Shown here: one piece after another, positions 33,479 through 44,821 of the stretch
Position numbering within the stretch: the first letter of the stretch is position 1
Layout: every line of letters begins with the position of its first letter
Source: Sorex araneus
Taxonomy: Eukaryota; Chordata; Mammalia; Eulipotyphla; Soricidae
Reading direction: 5' to 3'
NCBI RefSeq assembly: GCF_027595985.1
Contig: NC_073305.1
Location: 151,530,423-151,594,422, forward strand
DNA length: 64,000 nucleotides
The notes under the pieces: generated by a model
Database searches by the model: none
Seen by the model: only the letters and a program-made list of their open reading frames with translations
What the model was told of the DNA's origin: nothing
Translations under genes and position numbers: made by a program

Positions 33479-34010
33479 TCTTTTATTGACTTTTAAATAA
33501 TACAAGATTCATATACATATGCTTATGCTTATAGCTTTAAATTTTTTATAGTAAAAAAAGAAAAAATGTAAATTAATAAAATCATACAACCTTTCCAAAC
33601 CCATGATAAATCCCCTGGGACAGATTCCTCTCTAGACCTTATGTATGTGTGCATGTGTATGTAGTCTTTTCAGCAAAACTGAGAGCATTATAGTTCATAA
33701 TTTTCTTCCTATACTTAATAAAGTATAAATTTCTTTCCATGTTGATAAGTGAACACTTATACTAAAATGATCAAAATACTTTAAAATAAAGGCACTGTCA
33801 GGCCAACATTGCCTGGATAGAGATTGCTGGAAGTAGCACTTAGCCCCCACAGCACTGTTGGGGAGATACCCCCACCCTCACCCCACGTTTGACTTAGCCA
33901 CTAACACAAGTGTCTGATACTGTGTAGTTTTCGCTACAATGCTGTAGGAAGTTCGCACATCACCTGCAAAATTTCTTCCCAGAAATGTTTAAACTGGATC
34001 TGATCAAGAG
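33479..34010. other. Unique AT-rich sequence
   Basis: Nothing recognised. Confidence 0.4.
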
Positions 34011-34014
34011 CAAC

Positions 34015-34200
34015 AGACTTGTCCAGAAAGAAATAACAGAGAGTAGGGCATCTGCCTTCCATGCAGACAACCTGGATTCAAAAGCCAGCACCCATATGGT
34101 CCTGTGAGCTTGCCAGGAGTAATTTCAGGGTGCAGAGATATGAGTAAGCCCTGAGCACTGAAAGTTATGGGTCCCAAAAACAAAAATGAAAACAAAAAAA
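34015..34200 (+). mobile_element. Type I SINE, diverged
   Basis: 'cagaaagaaataacagagag', 'ccatatggtcctgtgagctt' and a tail of A-rich repeats. Confidence 0.7.
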
Positions 34201-34417
34201 TAGAATGTGGGATATTCTCCAAGAGTTCTCTGGATCCCCACAAAAGATTCAATAAATGACATTCAAAATTAAGGGGGAATGATGATAAAGACAATCAAAT
34301 GCTTTGGTTAAAATTCATTAAAATTTGAATCAGAAAAAAAAGAGCAAAGAATAATTTTTTAGAAAGTTTTCGTGAATGATTACTAAAATAATGATTTTCT
34401 TCAGTGTAGTGTAATTG

Positions 34418-34567
34418 ACTTTTTTTTCTTTTTGGGTCACACGCAGCGATGGTCAGGGCTTACTCCTGACTCTGCTTGGCCACCATATGGGATGCCGGGG
34501 ATTAAACCCGGGTCCACCACGTACAAGGCAAAAACCCTACCCGCTCAGGTACTATTGCTCAGGTCAC
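34418..34567 (-). mobile_element. Type I SINE
   Basis: T-run and 'ctttttgggtcacacgcagc', then 'accatatgggatgccgggga', ending 'ctattgctcaggtcacc'. About 20 bases of the body are missing between the lysed 'ctctgcttggccacc' blocks. Confidence 0.8.
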
Positions 34568-36508
34568 CATATAAGTGACTTTTATTACTCCTGTGGAGTC
34601 ACTTTGGATGAAGTGTTAAGAGAGTAAATGTCAATATTTTAGTGACTTGTCTTCAAAAAGTTAGTGTAAGGAAAGAATGCTTGTACAAATAGAAAAAGAG
34701 AGATAGGAAAAAGATATAGTATAGCTAATTGCTAACAGACACTTATTGCATCGTTCTTTCAACATTTCTGTGGGTTTCAAATGTTACAAAGTAACAGAAA
34801 TATCTATTTTATTTAAATGTATATGTCAACATATAGAACATAAAATATGTATTTGAAGCACATAATATTTAATGACAAACATGTTTCTATCATATATATT
34901 TACAATAGTTTAATAAAATTCTGGTTTCTAACACTTCATTGTATTCCAATTTTTAACTATTGGAAACAAGTTTCAAAACCAATTTTTGTAGATAATTGCA
35001 CACACAATTTATTTATTTATGAAAATTCCCTGATACAAATTTATGACATTTTTAAGTTATTGAGATTCTATGGCTTACAATATTATTAATGATGCAATAA
35101 ACATTTATAGATTTTTAAAAATGTTTTGATACCACTAACTACAACACATTTGATTCAATCCTATAAATTTTCTGTGGCAAATTTCAAATAATAAATCCTC
35201 AAATACTTATATTCTATTTTCTAAGTCTTTTATTAAAATCAAAGTTCAATTTTCTTAGCAACACCAAACAATTTTTTTGAAGTGCCAATTTAATTTCTAC
35301 CAAAATAGCTTTCAAGACTGTATACCTGAATCCTATGTAATGTTTAACCAATATTACTTCTATTTTTAAAAACACTATTTATTGTCATCTCAAATTACCC
35401 TGTAGAACTTAGGAATTTCTAGACCCCTTTCAGTCTCATACATTTGTTCCAATAATGTTTATTTCTTTCATAGTGGCAATAAATCTTTGGTCCCTGACAA
35501 AAGTGACCTGACAAGAACTAGACCTGATAGCATGCCCCAGCCATCAGCACAGCCATCAGAACTTCTTTGGAGGAAACCAAGTCTACCATAGAGATAGCAC
35601 ATCTTAACACTCACTATGTGATAAACGGGTCACTAAAAAAAAAAAATAATTGACTTTATAGGCAGCCAAAACCAAACCTCAGTCAATCTCAACACTGTTT
35701 CTAATAGATTTAATAGAATTTGTTAAGAAGTTCACCCTTACAATTATAATGCACTCCTGCATTCATTTGATTCTAACTCACTATGTTCTCTCTCTTTCTT
35801 CCTCACACACTTGAACACACAAATAATATTTTCCAAGATCTCACTTGGTTAAGTGATCAAAAAGGAAAGAAAAGTTAAGAAAAATAGACATAACCCTTTA
35901 AGGTATTGTATTTTCTACCACCAGGAGTAAAACGGTTCACCTGAGAAACCAAACAAATGTGATTTTAGTTGGATCCCTTTCAAATAATAACCAAGAAAGC
36001 TTCAGATAAGTGACATAAAAGCAACCATTTATGGACACAGGGACACAATGAGATCAATTCGTGCCTGCTTTATGCCTCTCACAAGTTACAAGATTAATAT
36101 TTTCTGTTACTGGTTCCAGTGTGGTACCCAAGACCAGATTGCCTTGACTAATAACAAAGAATTCATCCAAAGAAAATAGATAATGCATTCTATTAAAACT
36201 CTTAATCCCTTTCCAGAGCAATTATTTTTCTTTGGAGCTCATAGGAGATCAGGGTTCTAGTGCAGTGGTTTTGGCTACCCGTCACACTGAAAATACTCTG
36301 GCCCTGGTTCTTTCACTGACTCATATAGTAACACGTTACTCCCAAGAAATGGAACCATGGTGGAATATTCTTTAGTGTAAGATAACATCTAAGGAACGCA
36401 CAGGACATTCAGATGCTCCAGAGTATACAAAGGACCGAAATCACTTATACAGACTATGTAACCTGGTTTTGTAAAACTAAGGAAATTGTTTGAAACATTT
36501 GTTTCACT
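34568..36508. other. AT-rich sequence, partly an old antisense L1
   Basis: At 34860-35130 'cttcattgtattccaatttt', 'gcttacaatattattaatga' and 'tgcaataaacatttatag' resemble antisense ORF2-end sequence of an old L1, at low confidence. The rest shows nothing I recognise. Confidence 0.4.
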
Positions 36509-36509
36509 T

Positions 36510-36658
36510 GTTTGGGGGCTTCCTTGACTATTCTTAGGATTTACTCCTAGTTCTACGTTCAGGGATCACCCCTGGCCAAACTTAAAGAGTGACAGGGACC
36601 TGGTTAGTCACGCATGCAAGGGAAGCACCTTACAGGCTGCATTACCTACTCAACCTGT
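36510..36658 (-). mobile_element. Old type I SINE
   Basis: 'tagttctacgttcagggatc', 'acccctggccaaactta' and 'ttacctactcaacctg' preserve the order of an antisense copy. Confidence 0.55.
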
Positions 36659-38370
36659 TGGAAACCTTTATCAATAAAAATTAATCTTCAAAGTCATATT
36701 TTTCAAACATCAGCCTAGTTTTCCTTCTGTTGTTGCTACACAGAAAGAAATTGTTGGAATACTTCCTTGAACACATATCTCTCTTGCATGTTTCCATGTT
36801 TCTTTGCTTGTTTATTTCCATTCTGAGAAGCCCATGTTTTCTCTTGAACTCATTTTCTCTTTTTCTTTCCTCTCACATCTTTCTAAGCAAGTTTTCATTA
36901 ATAAAAACTACCTTACTTCACTTTTTAAAAAAAGTTGCTTTGCTGACCTCACTTCATGATCCAAGAAGAAATAGTTTGAATAATGTCATGGTGGTTACAA
37001 ATGTCTTGTATGTTTTCCCTCACAACTTTAAAATTAATGCCAGTTACTAATTTGATTACATTTTTCTTATTTGAATTAGTCTCTGTCTCAGACTCTTTTT
37101 TTCTCTCTCTCTTTCAAATTCTTACCAGTTCAAGACATTTCTAATTAATAACAAAAGTAATCTCATTGTAATTAGATAAACATGCTTTTAAGTTTTGCAC
37201 CTCTTCAGCTGAAGTACACGCTTTCTGGTTCTTTGTAGGGTGTTTTTCCTAATCTGTCAGTGTTAACATGACATTAAGTTATCAAACAAAAGAATCAGTT
37301 ACTCAAATATAGTTTAAATATGACTACAGTGCCATTCTTCCTATGTTTAAAATTACCTCATGATCAAGACTCAAAACTGGCATATAATAATGAGCCAAAG
37401 GAGGTTTAACAAGATGACTTTTTATTAGTCATAAGTTTAAACTATATTTGGCTCTCCTAAATTTAGATCTCCTAAATCTAACTGGAAAAGGCCATTCCTA
37501 AATGTTTGGGAACATTACACCTCTAGTTTAATCAGAAATATACAGAGATATTTTCCTTGATTCCATTAGGTATCAAAAGTTAAATATGTTATACCCTGAC
37601 TCTGATCAGTGTGATTTGATCATTTTTACAAGACTTATATTTCCTGTTCCTGCTAATATCTTTTAATGTTACAGCTGTATTTTTGATAGTAAACACTGTA
37701 TTATTGAATGGGATTTAGTGCCCTGCACTAATTATGAAGAAGCAAGAGGGGGAAAATGTGAAATAATCTTCATCTTTCCAAACACCCTATAATTTTAAGT
37801 TTTCAATTATAGGAAAATATTCTTAAAACCAACTTGGGAAAACCTGGGGGCACTCTAGAAACATTTCACAACTTCTTGAAATAGAAATAATAATTTACAG
37901 TAAATGTTTGTTTCTTCATATCTGTGTGTACATGTCTCTTGTGGGCAGAGGTAGAGGAAGGGAGAAATGAAGAAGGTTAAAAGCTAACTCAGATAGATCA
38001 TTTTAAAACCTTTAAAAATATTACTGGCAACTAGATTTCAGTCTGCTTGTTCTGCATCTGTCATGAGAGGTACCATAAAGCTTTAAAAGAGAGAAAATTG
38101 TTTTCTATCAGAACAAAAAATACAGCAGTTGTCACGGGACAAGACGTGACAGGTAGCTGTGCCATAAGCAAGTTAGGAGATCCAGTTAACTTATTCAGTT
38201 ACTCTCAAACTTGTTTTTCATGGCTTCTGAGGTCACCTCCTCTAACGTCCTCAAAGTTTTTATTCATCTGACAAACTTTGCTGAGAGCATATTAACTGTA
38301 AATTTTTTTAAGCAAGAGATCATGGTATGTTGTCCATGTTGAATATTGTGCCATTACCAAATATTACAAA
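36659..38370. other. AT-rich unique sequence
   Basis: A 106-codon frame at 36730-37050 is rich in Leu, Phe and Ser, as expected of T-rich noncoding DNA. No exon or repeat recognised. Confidence 0.5.
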
Positions 38371-38575
38371 TTTATGTGATGCTACTCTTTTCACATGGTG
38401 TACTTTAACCCTCAAAAGAGCTCTGTTCAAATACATAGATGAAGCATCGCCAAGCTCATTTTCAAATGAGTAAATTAAGCTACAGCACAACTAAAAGATG
38501 TGTGTAACAACACAGCTAGTTACTGAATTAGTTCGATAATTCAGGTAGAGTCCAGCTAAATACCCTCCCTACCTA
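38371..38575 (-). mobile_element. Ancient MIR SINE
   Basis: 'tactttaaccctcaaaagag', 'cattttcaaatgagtaaatt' and 'caacacagctagttactgaa' match antisense MIR blocks in order. Confidence 0.6.
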
Positions 38576-38671
38576 ATCTCTCATTGAAAAAATAAAAATG
38601 CCTGGTCATCTTACAGGTTGCTAAAGAGCAACCCTCTTGCTCTTTAGCATAAGAACATCTTGCACTAGCTG

Positions 38672-39160
38672 TCAGTGTATCACTTGTATCACTGTCATCC
38701 CGTTGTTCATTGATTTACTCGAGCGGGCACCAATAACATCTCTATTCCTCCCAGCCCTGAGATTTTAGCAACCTCTCTTTACTCATCGTTTCCAACAATT
38801 GGAAGCTCTTTCAGGGTCAAGAGAATGAGACCTATCATTACTGTTCTTGGCATATTGAATCGCCACGGGTAGCTTGCCAGGCTCTGCCCATGCGGGCAGG
38901 ATATTCTTGGTAGCTTGTCAGGCTCTCTGAGATGTAGATTTGTTGCCTACTGTTTGAACTCCATCAAATATGGTGTGGTAATTATGAAAAATGGGTAGGA
39001 AGTGTCTTATAAAGTGTTGTGTGGCCGGAAAGCAGCCTGGAGTGTGGCAGTGGTTGGGTAGTGGAGGTCAGCTGCCAGGGCTGGGTCCCTTTGGCCGGAG
39101 AGGGTTCTAATCCGCCCCCCTCTGGGACACCTGAGTGAAAACAGCCTAGCACTGGCTAAC
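38672..39160 (-). mobile_element. Type III element (headless, long)
   Basis: On plus it opens with the tail complement ('tgtatcacttgtatcactgt') and runs through the type II body with the extra block 'ctgagattttagcaacctct' to 'gggtcaagagaatgagacc'. Beyond the body (38935-39150) it carries the long 5' part ('gcagtggttgggtagtggag', 'tcagctgccagggctgggtc') shared with 42655-42860. There is no tRNA head and no poly(A). Confidence 0.75.
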
Positions 39161-39540
39161 ACCTATTTTAAGTGACAGTGGATTGCGCAGGACTAGAGAT
39201 CAGGACTGTGACTTAATCATAGCCTCTTCTCCTATATCCCTATGACTTTAGGCTAATGAGCTGCCCAGTGACTAAAGATCTATACCCCTGAGGATATTCT
39301 TGGCATTAGGCAATGTTCCTGCCTTGCTATGTTGTAAGAGAACATTTCTGTGGAGTCCATGAACTTATGAGGGGAAAAGGGTGGGGTAGTAAAAGAAATA
39401 TACTTTGTGGGGTGGCTAGTATCAAAGATTTTTCCAAAGGAAAACTGAAGTTTTTAATCCTTACTTTCTCAAAGGCATTTTTGACAACATCTCTTGGTTG
39501 TCAAGGGTACAATTAGGTCATTAGGTTTGTCTTGCTTATT
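39161..39540. other. Unique sequence
   Basis: Nothing recognised with confidence. Confidence 0.4.
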
Positions 39541-39550
39541 TCCATTCTGT

Positions 39551-39802
39551 GGACTGAAGCGATAGCACAGTGGGTAGGGCATTTGCCTTGCACGTGGCCA
39601 ACCCAGGTTCCATTCCTCCATCCCTTTCAGAGAGCCCATCAAGCTACCAAGAGTATCCCACCCACATGGCAGAGCCTGGCAAGCTACCCATGGCGTATTC
39701 AATATGCCAAAAACAGTAACAACAAGTCTCACAATGGAGACATTACTGGTGCCTGCTCGAACAAATTGATAAATGACAGGACAACAGTGCTACAATGCTA
39801 TC
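39551..39802 (+). mobile_element. Type II SINE
   Basis: Head 'gaagcgatagcacagtgggt', tail 'caacagtgctacaatgcta'. The 10-bp duplication tccattctgt (39541-39550 and 39803-39812) fixes both ends and shows a target site without an A-run. Confidence 0.93.
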
Positions 39803-39812
39803 TCCATTCTGT

Positions 39813-40790
39813 ATTCTCCAAATGGTATATGCTTGGAAATATTGAGAAAAAAGAATAATAGAAGACTTGCTTATGGAGACAAAAATACTCAATGTACTTT
39901 CTATTTGATAAATTTTATTTTAAATATCCAATGTTATCTGTAGTGAAAAAAATTCAGTGAAGTCTTCTAGAATCTAAATTTTAGCCGAAATTTATCCTTT
40001 GGAACTCAACTCGTACTATAGACTATTTCAAACATATTTATTCTGTGCCTCCTTCTCCAATCCCAACTGGGGAAACTGATCAAACACATTCTGCACATAC
40101 CACTAAGCCCACATATTCAACCTCCCAGATGCAGCACTAACCTCACAAACTCACAGGCCATCTCCAGTTTCCACAAGTGGAGCAGTTTTCTTGACGGGAA
40201 AAATCCCCTCACGGTAGTTTTTCTCTCAATTTGTCAACTTTTTCATGTCTACTCTTATCATCATTGGTACCATTTTTACATCAAATTAAACTGCAGTATG
40301 AGAAGGTGGTCTTTTTAATATTAATCAAAGGGCATCTATCCCCTCAGCACTTGTTCCATCTTCCTCTCCACTTCACAATATCATCTTCATCTTCAATGCT
40401 ACGCCAGTTAGCCGAATTTCTCTGAAAAGATTATGACCGTGTTGGGGCACCAGAACACTATCAGGTTCTCTGTTGAGGAAAAAAAATGGTTTTATGTAGT
40501 CTGAATATGCAGAGTTTGGCAGATGAAAATTCAGAAATGCTGCCAATGAGGCAAATGTTTAATCTTAGCGAAGCCCTTCACACGAATGCAGTTGACGTAG
40601 AGGAAAGGAAACCACAAAAACAACAGGGCAATAACATTAAAGACTGGTTTGCACACACCAAAAGAAAAGGAAATTCAGAGCTGACTTCCATATCCCTTCT
40701 TATAATTCATCACAACAGGATGAAATATGCAGATGGTGCTTCCTCTAGGAGACTGAAAAAAGAACACAAATTTCAAAATCAGATGAACAC
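39813..40790. other. Unique sequence, no gene recognised
   Basis: A 145-codon frame (40486-40923) runs into an old repeat at its 3' end and has no recognisable domain; it is probably chance. Confidence 0.45.
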
Positions 40791-40794
40791 AAAT

Positions 40795-40960
40795 GTACTA
40801 AAACATCTGGTTATTCTTTGCACTTTTATAGTTATCATCCATTTAGGGATCTCAAAATATTTTGCAACAATTAGTCTCCCCATTTCCCAGCTGGGGAAAA
40901 TGAGATTCAAGCCAATAAAATAATTCCTTCAAACACAGCAAATCAGAGGCACAAATTGAG
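40795..40960 (-). mobile_element. Ancient MIR/L3-age repeat fragment
   Basis: 'ccccatttcccagctgggga' and 'aaacacagcaaatcagaggc' match the conserved core of antisense MIR/L3-age repeats. Too short to assign a family. Confidence 0.45.
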
Positions 40961-41294
40961 TTGTAAGATTTTTCTCCACAATCTGTCATAAAAATGATTT
41001 TTGAGAGCATTTTTTACACAAAAAGAAACGTTTTACTTTGCAAAAAATAGTTTTATTTAAAACCATTCAATCAAATAGTCAAATAAAATATTGTAACATA
41101 GTAACTCCATAAGATATTTAATAGTGCTATGAATACTATTTTTAACCAAATTTTATGTCATTTGTAATGACTACAAATATTGCTTGGTGATATAGCTTTG
41201 CCCTTACCTTCTAGTTCCAGTGATTAAATAATTTACAAGTTATTATTCTGAAAAGAATTTTGCCTTTTTAGTGAGACTAAACATCATAAAGTAT
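40961..41294. other. Unique AT-rich sequence
   Basis: Nothing recognised. Confidence 0.4.
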
Positions 41295-41295
41295 A

Positions 41296-41437
41296 GGGCC
41301 TGAATGATGTCTCAAGGGCTGGAATGCATGCCTTTGCATACATAGCTCCCGGTTAGATCTGGTTATCACATGGTCCCAGAAATCATTAGAAGTGATTTCC
41401 AAACTTTGACTTGGAGTAAGTTCTAAAGCTTGACACA

Positions 41438-41475
<38 letters not shown>
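41296..41475 (+). mobile_element. Old type I SINE ending in (CA)n
   Basis: 'tagggcctgaatgatgtctc', 'ccggttagatctggttatca' and 'cacatggtcccagaaatcat' are a decayed copy. A (CA)n microsatellite at 41443-41475 occupies the tail position. Confidence 0.6.
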
Positions 41476-41692
41476 CAGAAAAATCATAGCACATTTTCCT
41501 AAATCCTTAAATGAAAAAAATAATTTATTGGGTGTTCTATTTGGTCTGTTCTCAGTGACACTTCAATTCCTACCCTGATGAGTTGTAAGAGTTTCTTTTA
41601 ACTGTGCCTTTTACTACTGGGTGTGTCATCATCAGACGCTGAATTTGATTAACCAGTCCACCAAAAGTTATACCTTATAAATTGTTACTGTT

Positions 41693-41975
41693 GGTGGTGG
41701 TCTACAACTAGAGGTGCTCAAGGATTACTCTTGGCTCTGAACTCAGGAATTACTCCTGGCAGGGCAGTGCACAAGGGACTATATGGAATTCCAGGGATCA
41801 AACCTGATAGACCCTGAGCAAGGAAAACAAAAGGTTACTCTTGGCTCTGAATTCAGGAATTACTCCTGGCAGGGCAGTGCACAAAGAACCATATGGAATT
41901 CCAGGGATCAAACCTGATAGACCCTGAGCAAGACAAACACCCTACTGATGTTACTATTGCTCCAACTCCACCCTA
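41693..41975 (-). mobile_element. Type I SINE with 110-bp internal duplication
   Basis: The segment 41725-41834 is repeated at 41835-41944, with few differences up to about 41933. Each unit includes 'ttactcttggctctgaa', the 'atatggaattccagggatca' body and part of the head region. Confidence 0.85.
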
Positions 41976-42368
41976 GAATTTTTTTTAACTCAAAACGTCT
42001 AATTCAAGTGTAACTTGAAGACATTAATCCAGTGTGGCTGGAAGCTGCACTAGAAAATAACTTGGATAAGCTTATGAAGTAACTCAAAAATAACTTGGGT
42101 GATACAGGGCCCCAACCAAGAAAATGTTCATAGCATTATTTGAAGGGGAAAAGTAAGACTCCTGAAGAGTAGGATGTGAAAGAGTTCAGCAAGGTTAAAG
42201 GAAGAGGAGGAAGACATCTAGAAGATTAAGAAGCAATACCTCCTTATGAATCAGGACAAGCCACTGAAGAAGAAATTCTGAGGGTGAGAATTATGATAAG
42301 CTGCTGAAATTCCCAATTTTAGTACGGCTACATGGGTTGAGAAGCACAAAGAACCAGCTCTGCAGGGC
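41976..42368. other. Unique purine-rich sequence
   Basis: GA-rich on plus around 42130-42260. Nothing recognised. Confidence 0.4.
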
Positions 42369-42371
42369 CAG

Positions 42372-42870
42372 ATCACACTGTACCACTGTTATCCCATTCA
42401 TCGATTTACTCGAGTGGGTGTCAGTAACATCTCCATTTGTTCCAGTCCTGAGATTTTAGCAGCCTCTCCTTACTTGTCTTTCCCAATTATTGGGGGCTCT
42501 TTCAGGGTCAGGGGAATGAGATCTGTTGTTGTTACTGTTTTTGGCATATCGAATTCGCCACGAGGAGCTTGCCAGGCTTTGCCATGTGGGCGGGATACTC
42601 TCTGTAGCTTGCCGGACTCTCTGAGAGGCACATATATATATATTTCTCTCTATGATTTTATGGAAAATGGGTAGGGAGTGTCTTATTATGTGTCCAGGAA
42701 TATTTTCACTCATGCATGAGGCTCAGCCCAAGAGTGTGGAAAGTGGCATGGGCAGTGGTTGGGTAGTGGAGGTCAACTGCCAGGGCTGGGTCCCCTGGGG
42801 TGGGGAGAGCTCTCAGCATGCCCCCTCTAGGGCGCCCTGAGTGAAAATAGCCTCTGGCACAGAGTCCAAT
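42372..42870 (-). mobile_element. Type III element, best-preserved long copy
   Basis: Plus opens with 'cactgtaccactgttatccc', then the body with the extra block 'ctgagattttagcagcctct' to 'agggtcaggggaatgagatc'. It runs through 'cttgccaggctttgccatgt' into the long 5' part 'gtggttgggtagtggaggtc'. A small (AT)n at 42629-42643 separates the body from the 5' part. No tRNA-like head is found where a type II SINE has one. Confidence 0.8.
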
Positions 42871-43090
42871 GGCATGATTATGGGAGCCTCAGTTTATGCT
42901 CCCTTCATGGAGAAGCAACCATGATTTCTGGAGGGTGGCAGATGAAGAGATTATCTGGCACCAGTAGGAAGTGGCTTATGGGTGTGACAGGCTGTGGAAG
43001 GACCAAATAGATCCCAACAAATACCAAAATAAAGGTTAATGTCAATAAATGTTTAGATAAAGAAAAATTTAACTACCACTTAATGCAGGA
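42871..43090. other. Unique sequence
   Basis: Nothing recognised. Confidence 0.35.
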
Positions 43091-43430
43091 TAAAGTGAAA
43101 AATAAGAAGGAAATAAACAAACTCAACACCATCAGACATTCATCAAAGTTCTTTTTCAGACGAAAGAAAAATAGTCCCAGCTGAAGTCTTGAAGATACAG
43201 GAAAGAATAAATAACATTGAGAAGAAAGTGAGATGGTTAACCTAAGTGATTATTGATACATAAAAATTTTGAAAGCAATGTTAAGTTTTAAACCTCAAGT
43301 AATGACAAGACACTGAGGAAACAAAGTAAAACTAAAGGATGAAGAAGGGACATCCCAGGATAACAGCTGTATATACTAAGAGAAGACAGTTGGTTTAGAT
43401 TGGAACAATGGATTCAGGATATAGAACCAC
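43091..43430 (+). mobile_element. Possible old L1ME/HAL1-like relic
   Basis: 'aaaaatagtcccagctgaag', 'gatacaggaaagaataaata' and 'agatggttaacctaagtgat' resemble old L1ME/HAL1-type sequence. Decayed; assignment is weak. Confidence 0.4.
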
Positions 43431-43710
43431 ATTGAGGACTTGAGCATAAAATCACTATTGACATCCTATCCCTTGTACACCATGAATTGAGAATGCCTGG
43501 GTAAGTGAGGTCAGTCTTGGCCTGTCTTGAATACTGATTGTGTAACTTAACTACTCTTTACTCAATAACATGCAGCGTATATAAATGGAGCAAAGTTTAT
43601 TTCCCCAGAGAAGTATTCTACTTAGTCCAGTTTGTGAGATCTGGAGGTAAGCTTATAAAAACTTAAAGCAATGGTCAGTTCAGGAGCAAAAAAAAAATTG
43701 GGGGGAACAG
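43431..43710. other. Unique sequence
   Basis: Nothing recognised. Confidence 0.35.
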
Positions 43711-44063
<353 letters not shown>

Positions 44064-44406
44064 GGTGCAGAATTCAACTTGAACTCCCCTTATAGACATG
44101 TTTGTATCTAAGCCACAACTAAGTCGTATTTATTTACCAGTCTAATTCTAATGGGTCAGCCTAATATTCACCAAGAGTCACTCAAAATCTTGCCCAATGA
44201 CTTTTCCTTACAGAGAGTCTTGTAAAGTTTCTGGGAAGATGAATCCAAAATTTGACCACACAATTCTTTTCATTAATCTTCTTAGAAGTCTTGTCTCACA
44301 CAATATTATTAAACTTTCTGTCCTTTCACTGCACAGTTCGGTCTGTGCTTTCTACAGAAGTTTCTGAGCCAAGCCATATAATACATAGGGATAAATCTAT
44401 CATCAT
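44064..44406. other. Unique sequence
   Basis: Nothing recognised. Confidence 0.4.
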
Positions 44407-44419
44407 AAATCTGTAAAGG

Positions 44420-44591
44420 GGGGGCTGGAGCAATAACACAGCGGGTAGGGTATTTGCCTTGCACGCAGCCGACCCGGGTTCGAGTCCCAGCACCCCATAT
44501 GGTCCCCTCAGTACCGCCAGGGGTGATTTCTGAGTGCAGAGCCCGGAGTAACCCTTGTGCATCACCAGGTGTGACCCAAAAAGCAAAAAAA
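44420..44591 (+). mobile_element. Young type I SINE
   Basis: Near-consensus from 'ggggctggagcaataacaca' through 'cccgggttcgagtcccagca' to 'gtgacccaaaaagcaaaaaa'. The perfect 13-bp duplication aaatctgtaaagg lies at 44407-44419 and 44592-44604. Confidence 0.96.
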
Positions 44592-44604
44592 AAATCTGTA
44601 AAGG

Positions 44605-44809
44605 AGCATAAGAAATCATCAGAAAAAAAACAGAATAGTGATTATCTCTAGAAAACAGAAAAATGTCACTGAGGATGAGATCACAAAAACTTTTAAGGTT
44701 TTAGTAATGCTTTTATTTATTAATATGACACATGAACTGAACACTCAGGTGTTCAGGTGTTTATTTTAGAATAAATCTTAAAACTGTCCCCATAACTTAT
44801 ATACATAAA
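44605..44809. other. Unique sequence
   Basis: Nothing recognised; A-rich. Confidence 0.35.
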
Positions 44810-44821
44810 AATAGATGAAAA

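Noticed and set aside
36240-36360. 'agtgcagtggtttt' considered as a MER5-type DNA transposon end
   Set aside because: The similarity stops after about 12 bases and no matching inverted terminal repeat was found.
40486-40923. 145-codon open frame
   Set aside because: Its 3' part overlaps an ancient repeat, it has no recognisable domain, and no splice or promoter context was seen.
44420-44500. tRNA-like A and B boxes
   Set aside because: They belong to the SINE head. The sequence does not fold into a complete tRNA, continues into the SINE body, and is flanked by a target duplication.
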